Of a stretch of 60,560 bases of DNA, positions 51,617-58,735 are shown piece by piece (positions within the stretch are counted from its first letter, which is position 1; each line of letters begins with the position of its first letter). The position numbers and the translations under genes are program-made. The stretch lies in NCBI GenBank assembly GCA_902771935.1, contig CACXYM010000009.1:1-60560 (forward strand), in the 5' to 3' direction. The stretch is from an uncultured Bacteroidales bacterium (GTDB taxonomy: Bacteria > Bacteroidota > Bacteroidia > Bacteroidales > Paludibacteraceae). The notes below the pieces were generated by a model. That model searched no databases. It was given only the letters and a program-made list of their open reading frames with translations, and was not told the DNA's origin.

Positions 51617-53041
51617 ATGCGTAAATTATTCTTCTCGCTGCTACTTGCAGCCAGTACAATGACAATGTATGCCGCAGCCCGCGCACTAACAGAAAAAGTG
51701 CCGCAAAAGGGCGATACCATACGCTATGAGTATGCAGGCAATAACCTCTTCTACAAGATTACTTCCAAAGTGGAGGGTAAATATGAGGTGGTCGGCGCAA
51801 ATGGTGGTGGCGCTTATCCGGACTACTACCCCAATCCCGCAGATAAGCCCAAAGGAAATGTTATTTTCCCTGATTCTATTGAGGACTTCACGGGTGCCAA
51901 GTATGCCGTCGTCGGCATAGGTAATGCCTTGACCAACTGCGAGGAAGTGACTGGCCTGCAGGTGAATAATATCATCGAATCTCTGCCTTCCTATGGACTT
52001 GGTGGCACAAAAATCACTTCTTTCGACACCAAGAATGTCAAGTCAATAGGTTATGCCGTCTTCTCTGGTTTGAAACTCACATCCGTGCATATCGGTCCGG
52101 CACTTGAAACGTTTTGGGCTTTCTCCTACATGTTGGATTATGCAACAGATATCACCATCGACGAAGCCAATCCTAACTTCAAGCTTGAAGGGACGATGCT
52201 ACTCAGCAAAGACGGAAAAACGCTGGCTGGAATGCCCTTGTATATAGCAGATGCAGTCTATCGCTTGCCGAATAGCCTGGAACTGATTAAGGATAATGCA
52301 GTATCCAAACAAAAGGGAACATTGATCTATCCGAAGGTCATTCCATTTGAGCACAATAACCCCAGTCCAGCTTCGCATAATATGATGAACTGCCCGGTGG
52401 GCGTCGTGATTGTGCCGTGTCACTTACTTGAAGATTTTACAACTGGCGACTTCGGCAAGAACTTCTCAATGGCGGATACCGTAATCAGCCAACTGGTCTA
52501 TGAAGTAGCAGCAACAGCAGGGCCCAACGGTAGCGTGGCTATCGTGGACACCACGGACTGCAACCAGGTTACTATTACGGCTACACCTAACGTAGGCTGC
52601 AATTTCGTTGCATGGAGCACCGGTTCTACTGACCCGACCCTCGTGCTCAATGTCGTTGCCGACACAACCGTTAAGGCTATCTTTGAAAAGCAGACGTTCA
52701 CCGTCACCGTAGTGGCCGAGAATGGTACTGTAACCGCTAAGGACATGATGGACGCACCTGTTGATCTGTCACAGCCGATTGAGTACGGCATGAAGCTGAT
52801 TCTAATTGCTACGCCGAATGAGGGCTATGAGTTCGACAGCTGGACGAACTACGACCCTGCAACAGGTCTCACCGTCACTGAGAACATCACCGTCACAGCT
52901 ACCTTCAAGACTAAACCGGCCGGATTTGACCAAATAAATCAACAATCAACAATCAAAAATCAAAAAGTAATCATCAACGGCCAACTCTTCATCCAACGTG
53001 GAGATGAACTCTTCAACGCCCAAGGCACAAGAGTAAAATAA
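51617..53041 (+). CDS. Second BspA-like surface protein, paralogue of the preceding gene
   Basis: A 474-residue secreted protein. Signal peptide MRKLFFSLLLAASTMTMYAA, then KGDTIRYEYAGNNLFYKITS as in the upstream paralogue, a short set of BspA-like repeats (residues about 100-260), and two divergent InlB B-repeats (GPNGSVAIVDTTDCNQVTIT and VVAENGTVTAKDMMDAPVDL with FDSWTNYD). The end has a heptamer-coded linker and the tail IINGQLFIQRGDELFNAQGT with RVK, nearly identical in DNA to the upstream gene although the bodies have diverged. It is about half the size of its neighbour. The gap to the previous stop is 20 nt. A strong terminator follows at 53068. Confidence 0.83.
   Translation: MRKLFFSLLLAASTMTMYAAARALTEKVPQKGDTIRYEYAGNNLFYKITSKVEGKYEVVGANGGGAYPDYYPNPADKPKGNVIFPDSIEDFTGAKYAVVGIGNALTNCEEVTGLQVNNIIESLPSYGLGGTKITSFDTKNVKSIGYAVFSGLKLTSVHIGPALETFWAFSYMLDYATDITIDEANPNFKLEGTMLLSKDGKTLAGMPLYIADAVYRLPNSLELIKDNAVSKQKGTLIYPKVIPFEHNNPSPASHNMMNCPVGVVIVPCHLLEDFTTGDFGKNFSMADTVISQLVYEVAATAGPNGSVAIVDTTDCNQVTITATPNVGCNFVAWSTGSTDPTLVLNVVADTTVKAIFEKQTFTVTVVAENGTVTAKDMMDAPVDLSQPIEYGMKLILIATPNEGYEFDSWTNYDPATGLTVTENITVTATFKTKPAGFDQINQQSTIKNQKVIINGQLFIQRGDELFNAQGTRVK
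52937..52964 (+). repeat. Heptanucleotide repeat (AATCAAM x4) in coding sequence
   Basis: AATCAAC twice then AATCAAA twice, located before the C-terminal tail exactly as in the paralogue upstream; again 28 nt in total. Confidence 0.8.
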
Positions 53042-53067
53042 CAAACCGCAAATTACAAACTACAAAC

Positions 53068-53104
53068 AAAAAAGTGCAGGTTCCCCAAAAACTTGCACTT
53101 TTTT
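53068..53104 (+). terminator. Terminator of the BspA-like operon
   Basis: AAAAAAGTGCAGGTT (53068-53082), loop CCCCAAA and AACTTGCACTTTTTT (53090-53104) make a 15-bp stem with one wobble. An almost identical copy lies at 57505-57541. Confidence 0.88.
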
Positions 53105-53340
53105 CGCTACGGATACGCTCGCTTTTTTCGCATTCAGAACTCGCGGGTTAGCGAAGTTCGCGGAAAAACGTTTTCCTCAACGTCGTGCAACGACGTGTTT
53201 TCTCAAAGGTGGTTAGCTGACTACAAGTCAGCGGGAGTTTGGGCTATTAAGGCGCGCGCAAGCTCGCTTGTAAGCGCGAGGTAATAGACTACACTCAAGG
53301 CTGTTAAGCCGTTACCACCGCGTTTTCGATTAAATATTGC
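53105..53340. repeat. Structured intergenic element, copy 1
   Basis: This 236-nt gene-free stretch holds several inverted repeats: ACGTCGT-GCA-ACGACGT (53180-53196), GCTGAC-TACAA-GTCAGC (53216-53232) and a GC-rich pair around CGCAAGCTCGCTTG (53254-53277). It ends in the 20-mer CGCGTTTTCGATTAAATATT (53319-53338), directly before a promoter. The same order of terminator, hairpins, 20-mer and promoter recurs at 57505-57812 with low identity in between. It could be a mobile or recombination-prone spacer, or an RNA; I see no coding sequence. Confidence 0.55.
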
Positions 53341-53347
53341 ACTTTTT

Positions 53348-53379
53348 TTTGCGTATATCAAAAAAAAGCAGTAATTTTG
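53348..53379 (+). promoter_or_regulatory. Promoter of the DUF2238-like gene
   Basis: TTTG (53348-53351), 20 nt and TAATTTTG (53372-53379). The ATG is at 53390, so the transcript would carry only about five leader bases or be leaderless. Confidence 0.8.
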
Positions 53380-53389
53380 CACTCGTAAT

Positions 53390-54094
53390 ATGGCAAAGTT
53401 GGAAAACATACACCGTCTGAACAACGTCATCTCTTGGCTCATTGCCGTTATGGCGATGGTGAATGTAGCGTGGCTGATTTATCAAGGTCGAAACTGGGAC
53501 GAGATATCTTTCCGCGGACTGCAATACGTGGCAATGTTGCTCGTTATGTACTTGCCAAAAATGCTTCGCCGTCGTTTCAAATTGGAAGTGCCGTGGATGC
53601 TCTCCGTAGTCATAGTCCTGTTCTGTTTCTCGTCGCTTATTTTAGGTGACGGCTTGGACCTGTACGGCAGACTGCCGTGGTGGGATAAACTGCTGCATGC
53701 CGAGAGCGGTTTTTTGCTCTCGATGATTGCCCTCTGGCTTATCCATATACTCATGGCGGAAAACGACAAGTATGTCTATTTCAACAAATGGTTCCTATGC
53801 CTTTTCCTCGTTATGTTTTCGCTCGGGCTTGGCGCGTTCTGGGAGATTATGGAATATACGTACGACAGCATAGCGGGCACCAACTCGCAGCAGTTCATGG
53901 CTACCACAACTGGTTCTATCATCAGCCCGGCCGACGAACCACTCTGCGGCCATGAGGCGTTGCGCGACAGCATGCAGGACCTTATCCTTGATTTTGTAGG
54001 GGCTTTCCTTGTGGCGGTCTATGGTTTTATCAATCACGAAAAACTAATCAAACGATATAAAGAATTGAAGAATGAAGATACTATTAGTCATTGA
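53390..54094 (+). CDS. DUF2238-like integral membrane protein
   Basis: A 234-residue protein with about six transmembrane helices. Conserved-looking blocks include PWWDKLLHAESGFLLSMIAL, LGLGAFWEIMEYTYDSIAGT and DSMQDLILDFVGAFLVAVYG. The His, Glu and Asp residues inside these helices fit the YjdF/DUF2238 family pattern. Function unknown. The gene is nearly leaderless, and its last 23 nt overlap the glycosyltransferase start, so the two are likely made together and may serve one envelope process. Confidence 0.78.
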   Translation: MAKLENIHRLNNVISWLIAVMAMVNVAWLIYQGRNWDEISFRGLQYVAMLLVMYLPKMLRRRFKLEVPWMLSVVIVLFCFSSLILGDGLDLYGRLPWWDKLLHAESGFLLSMIALWLIHILMAENDKYVYFNKWFLCLFLVMFSLGLGAFWEIMEYTYDSIAGTNSQQFMATTTGSIISPADEPLCGHEALRDSMQDLILDFVGAFLVAVYGFINHEKLIKRYKELKNEDTISH

Positions 54095-55202
54095 CACATA
54101 CGATACCAATAACAATGGTACATCTATCTCTGCACAGCGTTTCGCGGCAGTACTGCGCGAGCATGGCAACGAAGTGAAGATTTTGACAACCGGAGAACCG
54201 GCGGACGACAAGTTCGTGCTCAAGGAGTTCAAAGTGCCGCTTTTCAACGACCTCATTCACTCACACGGTTTCCAGTTCGCCGCAATCGATTTGGATATCA
54301 TCCGCGAAGCGGTACGGTGGGCGGATGTGGTGCATTGCATGATGCCTTTTGCTTTGGAAGCAGCTGCAAAGTACATCGCAGACCAAGAGCATAAGCCATC
54401 CACGGCGGCTTTCCATATCCAGCCGGAGAACATGACTTCGTCGGTGGGATTGGGGAAGGTGGAGCGTGTGAATGACCGTTTCTACCAAGTGTTTGACTAC
54501 GTGCTATATAGCCATTTTACGCATATCCATACCCCCTCGCAGTTCATGGCGGACGAACTGGTCAAGCATGGTTATAAGGCGAAGATACATGTGATTAGCA
54601 ACGGCATCGACCCCGCTTTTGTTTATACCAAGCGTCCTAAAGAACCCCAGTACGAGGGCAAGATTCTCATCGTTATGGTAGGACGTCTGGCGAGCGAAAA
54701 AAGACAGGACGTCGTCATTAATGCGGTGCCCTTCAGCAAGTATGCCGACAAGATCCAACTCGTTTTTGCAGGGAAAGGACCTAAATACAACGAATACGTG
54801 GAGTTGGGCAAACGGCTTAAGAACAGGCCCCTTTTCCTCTTCCTCTCCCAATCCGAACTAATCAACCTCCTGGCGCAAGCGGACCTCTATGTGCATGCTT
54901 CGGACATGGAGAGCGAAGCAATCAGTTGTATCGAAGCCTTCGCAACAGGCTTGGTACCTGTCATTGCCAATTCGGAGATGAGTGCTACACCACAGTTCGC
55001 GTTAGACGGAAGAAGTCTTTTCGCTCCGGGGCGTCCCAAAGACCTGGCACGCGCGATAGATTGGTGGCTTGACCACCCGGAAGAAAAAGCGCGTATGGAG
55101 TTGGAGTATGCAGAGGCTGCGAAAAAGTACAATATCCACGAATCCGTACGTCAATGCGAACAGATGTTCCGCGAAGCTATAGAAGAGAATAACCAATTAT
55201 AA
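54072..55202 (+). CDS. Glycosyltransferase family 4-like
   Basis: A 376-residue GT-B fold glycosyltransferase. MKILLVIDTYDTNNNGTSIS with the GT4 glycine-rich start is followed by SNGIDPAFVY, IVMVGRLASEKRQDVVINAV and the nucleotide-sugar site ESEAISCIEAFATGLVPVIA, where two glutamates keep the EX7E pattern. The shape resembles lipid glucosyl- or galactosyltransferases (diglyceride or ceramide type), but substrate choice cannot be decided. It overlaps the membrane-protein gene by 23 nt. Confidence 0.88.
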   Translation: MKILLVIDTYDTNNNGTSISAQRFAAVLREHGNEVKILTTGEPADDKFVLKEFKVPLFNDLIHSHGFQFAAIDLDIIREAVRWADVVHCMMPFALEAAAKYIADQEHKPSTAAFHIQPENMTSSVGLGKVERVNDRFYQVFDYVLYSHFTHIHTPSQFMADELVKHGYKAKIHVISNGIDPAFVYTKRPKEPQYEGKILIVMVGRLASEKRQDVVINAVPFSKYADKIQLVFAGKGPKYNEYVELGKRLKNRPLFLFLSQSELINLLAQADLYVHASDMESEAISCIEAFATGLVPVIANSEMSATPQFALDGRSLFAPGRPKDLARAIDWWLDHPEEKARMELEYAEAAKKYNIHESVRQCEQMFREAIEENNQL

Positions 55203-55217
55203 TATTCATTATTAATT

Positions 55218-55258
55218 TATATTTGCAATCTCGTTGCCAAATGCGTGCAGAACGATAA
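55218..55258 (+). promoter_or_regulatory. Possible promoter and conserved leader of the tocopherol-cyclase-like gene
   Basis: TATATTTG (55218-55225) matches the -7 element, but no clear TTTG lies 20 nt upstream. Downstream, GCGTGCAGAACGATAA (55243-55258) is the leader block shared with 48494 and 57823; here the 5' arm of the inverted repeat is missing. Confidence 0.5.
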
Positions 55259-55289
55259 AAACAACAGAAAATAAAAGTAGTCAACATCC

Positions 55290-56381
55290 ATGGCAAATAT
55301 TCACGACATATCGCGCAATGCGTGCCAGTTATTTGGCAAACAGGCACAACAAGGATACGACTGGTGGTGGCATAGTTTCACAGGCGAGGACGCTATAACT
55401 GGCGACAAGAAGGCTTTCTTTATTGAGTTCTTTGCCTGCAACCCAGCCTATGCCGCAGAGCATCCCATCTTTGGCGACAAGCCCTCTTATGTGATGGTCA
55501 AAGTAGGCGCTTGGGGAGATAGCGATAAAGCGCAGTTGCACCGTTTCTTCGGATGGCAACAGGCTCAGATTGATTTTGGCGTACCGTTCAGTGTGAAGGC
55601 GGACGATTGTTTCGTGACCGAAAACGAGACACGAGGTTCGGTGACGATTAAGCCCGCTGAGGCGCAGAAACATCCTGAATGGATGAGCGATGCAGGGGCC
55701 ATGTCTTGGAACTTGAAAATCAACAAACAAGTCGCTTTCCATGTCGGATATGGCGCTTCGGCTCCTATGCGCAAATGGCAACTCTTCGAGATGTTCTGGC
55801 ACGCTGAAGGCATGAAAACTGCCTACGATGGCGAAGTCGTTTGGAACGGACGTAAGTATATCGTTCGGCCTCAAACCTGCTACGGATATGCCGATAAAAA
55901 CTGGGGACGGGACTTTACCAGTCCTTGGGTGTGGCTTTCGTCATGCAACCTGACGAGTGAACTAACAGCCAAAAAAATGACCAACAGCGTCTTTGATATC
56001 GGAGGGGGAAGACCCAAAGTCGGACCGCTCATCCTCAATCGCCAACTGCTTTCTGACTTCTGGTACGAAGGACGGGACTTCGAGTTCAACTTCTCGAAGT
56101 TCTGGACTGCTTGTCGCACGAAGTTCGAGTGTCGTGAGACCGACACGCAAATCATCTGGCACGTCGAGCAACGAACATGGCTCAACCGAATGGTCACCGA
56201 TATCACCTGTGAGAAAAATGACATGCTCCTTGTCCGCTACCAGTCTCCTGATGGCGCTCATCGTCATCAGCGTCTTTGGAACGGTGGCACAGGTAAGGGC
56301 ACGGTGGCTATCTATCGTTGCGGGCGACTCATTGACCGCTTACGTGCTGATAATGTCGGCTGCGAATACGGTGAATATTAA
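55290..56381 (+). CDS. Tocopherol-cyclase-like protein
   Basis: A 363-residue soluble protein without signal peptide. It reads GYDWWWHSFTGEDAITGDKK, AFFIEFFACNPAYAAEHP, AHRFFGWQQAQ-type block QLHRFFGWQQAQIDFGVPFS, EMFWHAEGMKTAYDGEVVWN, and YGYADKNWGRDFTSPWVWLS followed by SVFDIGGGRPK. These blocks match bacterial proteins annotated as tocopherol-cyclase-like, with a double lipocalin-like barrel. Bacteroidales do not make tocopherol, so a different hydrophobic substrate is likely. It has its own promoter-like site and the shared leader block. It is not followed by a terminator that I can see before the next start at 56425. Confidence 0.7.
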   Translation: MANIHDISRNACQLFGKQAQQGYDWWWHSFTGEDAITGDKKAFFIEFFACNPAYAAEHPIFGDKPSYVMVKVGAWGDSDKAQLHRFFGWQQAQIDFGVPFSVKADDCFVTENETRGSVTIKPAEAQKHPEWMSDAGAMSWNLKINKQVAFHVGYGASAPMRKWQLFEMFWHAEGMKTAYDGEVVWNGRKYIVRPQTCYGYADKNWGRDFTSPWVWLSSCNLTSELTAKKMTNSVFDIGGGRPKVGPLILNRQLLSDFWYEGRDFEFNFSKFWTACRTKFECRETDTQIIWHVEQRTWLNRMVTDITCEKNDMLLVRYQSPDGAHRHQRLWNGGTGKGTVAIYRCGRLIDRLRADNVGCEYGEY

Positions 56382-56424
56382 CTTAATAGCAAAAATAACA
56401 GAATATTATGGAAGGAGAAATGAT

Positions 56425-57455
56425 ATGAGAAAGTTTATTACATTACTGCTACTTGCAGTTAGTTCAATGAGTATGTATGCTACAAAAGGTGCATTAAAGG
56501 CAAGTTTACCGTCAATGCCAACGGCGACCAAATCGTCTTCTCACAAGGCAATTTGCAGTACCAATATATTGAGAACCTCTGGCGTCTCGCTATCAACCAG
56601 TACGATTATATCGGCAATGCCTCTGAGGGTAACGTGGTAGAAGGAGCGGCTAAGTGCAATAATGAGCGCATCGGCGAATCTGGCTATACCGGATGGATTG
56701 ATCTCTATGCGTGGGCAACGGGTAATGACCCAACCGTATGCAACACGGGAGCTATTGATTTCTCGAAAGCTGTTGATTGGGGAACTAATCCTATTTCTAA
56801 TGGCGGAGACCAGCCAAATCTCTGGCGTACGCTTGAGACATCTGAGTGGCTCTATATCTTCTACTTCCGTCATAATGCCGACAAACTCTTTGCCTTGGCT
56901 ACAGTCAACGAAGTGCCCGGGTGTGTCATCTTGCCTGACGATTGGCAACTACCTGAAGAAATGAAGTTCGTACCCAGCACATCCAAAAAACTCACCTGGG
57001 AAACGAATTGTTATATCAACAATACTACCGATGCCAATAACTACACCGACAATACCTATACCAAGACGCAGTGGGAAACGATGGAGCGCGCAGGAGCGGT
57101 CTTCCTGCCTGTAACCGGTTCGCGAGCTGGAACTACTGTCACTTTTCTTGAACTTCCTCATTTGTCTCCGCTTGCTGCCTATTGGGCAATTAATACGGCC
57201 GCAGGATATATCGGTTATTTGGCCTTTGACGGCATTTATCTTTGCCCGGCATATTTGGTAAAGGCAAGTGATCTCGGATATTATTATGGTTATGCGGTAC
57301 GATTGGTTACCGAACCTTCTGAAGAACCCGAAGAAGCAATTGACCAAATATCCCATAACCCCTCACCCCTAACCGCTAAACGTATAGCCAACGGCCACCT
57401 CTACATCCACCACGGCAACCAAACCTTCAACGCCCAAGGCACAAGAGTAAAATAA
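56425..57455 (+). pseudogene. Frameshifted secreted protein with shared C-terminal tail
   Basis: Signal peptide MRKFITLLLLAVSSMSMYAT and GALK are read from 56425. From 56499 the gene continues in another frame as GKFTVNANGDQIVFSQGNLQ, YQYIENLWRLAINQYDYIGN and on to 57455. The SQGNLQY and WIDLYAW blocks are typical of a secreted Bacteroidetes/Fibrobacter domain, so both halves belong together. One A missing from TTAAAGG (56494-56500; expected TTAAAAGG) explains the shift. No slippery heptamer is present, so programmed frameshifting is unlikely; it is a mutation, an on/off state or a sequence error. The end is the tail LYIHHGNQTFNAQGTRVK. The second half alone would lack export. Confidence 0.75.
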
Positions 57456-57504
57456 CAAACTACCATACCTTCAGATCGTGCCCTAGGCAAAGAAACTACA
57501 AACT

Positions 57505-57541
57505 AAAAAGTGCAGGTTCCCCAAAAACTTGCACTTTTTTT
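57505..57541 (+). terminator. Terminator, near-copy of the one at 53068
   Basis: AAAAAGTGCAGGTT (57505-57518) pairs with AACTTGCACTTTTT after loop CCCCAAA. Stem, loop and sequence are the same as at 53068-53104 apart from one base in the A-run. Confidence 0.88.
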
Positions 57542-57775
57542 GCCCCGTTCTCATCCCGCTAATTCGCTAACTCTATGCGGTGAAAAAATGTTTTCGATGT
57601 TTTCTAAAAGGAACCTCGCAGCGACGATTAACGTCCCTGCGAAGCGGAATAGGACTTGTAACTGCTGGGAGCTTGCTCACAAGCAGGGAAAAGGACGATT
57701 ACGCTAAGGTGGTCAAGCAACTGTAGGTTCAGCGTTTTCTTGAAAGCGAAGCGCGTTTTCGATTAAATATTACAC
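57542..57775. repeat. Structured intergenic element, copy 2
   Basis: A gene-free 234-nt stretch. TCGCAG-c-GACG-ATTAA-CGTC-c-CTGCGA (57616-57642) is a 10-bp hairpin with one mismatch, and GCTTG-CTCA-CAAGC lies near 57672. It closes with the same 20-mer CGCGTTTTCGATTAAATATT (57752-57771) as copy 1 and runs into a promoter. The flanks are conserved between copies, whereas the middle differs in sequence but keeps the hairpin-rich form. Confidence 0.55.
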
Positions 57776-57780
57776 TTTTT

Positions 57781-57812
57781 TTTGCATATATCCCAAAAAA
57801 GCATTATCTTTG
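57781..57812 (+). promoter_or_regulatory. Promoter of the Bro-N gene
   Basis: TTTG (57781-57784), 20 nt and TATCTTTG (57805-57812), followed by the inverted repeat GCACGC-CGAAC-GCGTGC (57812-57828) and AGAACGATAA. This matches the arrangement at 48452-48507. Confidence 0.8.
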
Positions 57813-57853
57813 CACGCCGAACGCGTGCAGAACGATAAAAACAACTGAATACT

Positions 57854-58717
57854 ATGCCAAACGAATCAATCATAAAATTATTTGAAGGCAAACAAGTCCG
57901 TATTGTGTGGGACGAGGAGCAGGAGAAGTACTATTTCTCGGTTGTAGATATAGTACAAGTGCTAACCGATAGTGCAGATGGACGCAAGTACTGGAATAAA
58001 CTGAAGCAACGGTTAATAGAGGAAGGAAATGAGTCGGTGACAAATTGTCACCAACTGAAATTACCTTCTTCTGATGGTAAAAAGTACAATACTGACGTCG
58101 CTGACCTCGAAGGCATTTTCCGCCTTATCCAGTCCATTCCGAGCAAGAAGGCTGAACCTGTCAAACAATGGTTAGCAGAGCAAGGGGCACAACGTATTGA
58201 CCAGATGATTGATCCGGAACTGACGTTCCAAATGGCTGTGGAGGATTATCGCCGCCAAGGATATTCGGACAAATGGATTAACGAACGTATGCGCTCTATT
58301 GAGATGCGGAAGGAACTGACCGATGAATGGAAACGTGGCGGTGTAAAAGAGGGAAAAGAATTCGCCTTGCTGACGGATATTATCACAAAGGCCTGGAGCG
58401 GAAAAACAACGCGTGAATACAAGCACTTCAAAGGCCTGACTAAAGAAAACTTACGCGACAATATGACCAATATTGAATTGGCGCTCAACACATTGGCGGA
58501 GGCTGCAACAACCGAATATTCCAAGCAGTATAATCCCAAAGGCTTGAACGAGAATAAACGTGTCGCACGTAAAGGGGGAGACGCGGCTCGTGTTGCAAGA
58601 GAAAATATTGAGCAAGGCTTAGGACGTAGCATCATCTCGCCAAACAAAGCTTCCGACTACATCCGTCCGATTGAGGATGCCGAAGCAAAAGAGCTGCCTT
58701 CGGACAACGAAAAATGA
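57854..58717 (+). CDS. Bro-N domain protein, DinD-like
   Basis: A 287-residue soluble protein. Residues about 8-105 form a Bro-N domain (FEGKQVRIVWDEEQEKYYFS, VVDIVQVLTDSADGRKYWNK, LEGIFRLIQSIPSKKAEPVK), the DNA-binding part of phage antirepressors and BRO proteins. The C-terminal part (REYKHFKGLTKENLRDNMTN, NTLAEAATTEYSK, RKGGDAARVARENIEQGLGR) resembles DNA-damage-inducible protein D. No phage structural, integrase or repressor genes are nearby, so it is probably a lone domesticated or mobile gene. The leader repeats the inverted-repeat block at 48483. Confidence 0.85.
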   Translation: MPNESIIKLFEGKQVRIVWDEEQEKYYFSVVDIVQVLTDSADGRKYWNKLKQRLIEEGNESVTNCHQLKLPSSDGKKYNTDVADLEGIFRLIQSIPSKKAEPVKQWLAEQGAQRIDQMIDPELTFQMAVEDYRRQGYSDKWINERMRSIEMRKELTDEWKRGGVKEGKEFALLTDIITKAWSGKTTREYKHFKGLTKENLRDNMTNIELALNTLAEAATTEYSKQYNPKGLNENKRVARKGGDAARVARENIEQGLGRSIISPNKASDYIRPIEDAEAKELPSDNEK

Positions 58718-58735
58718 CCAAAAAATACAAACATT

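Noticed and set aside
53105-53340. A conserved structured RNA (for example a 6S-like RNA)
   Set aside because: Hairpins exist, but the two copies differ too much to show base-pair conservation by eye and no RNA family could be matched, so it is listed only as a structured element.
56494-56500. Programmed -1 frameshift
   Set aside because: ATTAAAG is not an X XXY YYZ slippery heptamer and no stimulatory structure is evident; loss of one A explains it more simply.
57854-58717. Prophage marked by the Bro-N protein
   Set aside because: No integrase, capsid, terminase or repressor genes flank it; a single Bro-N/DinD gene does not make a prophage.
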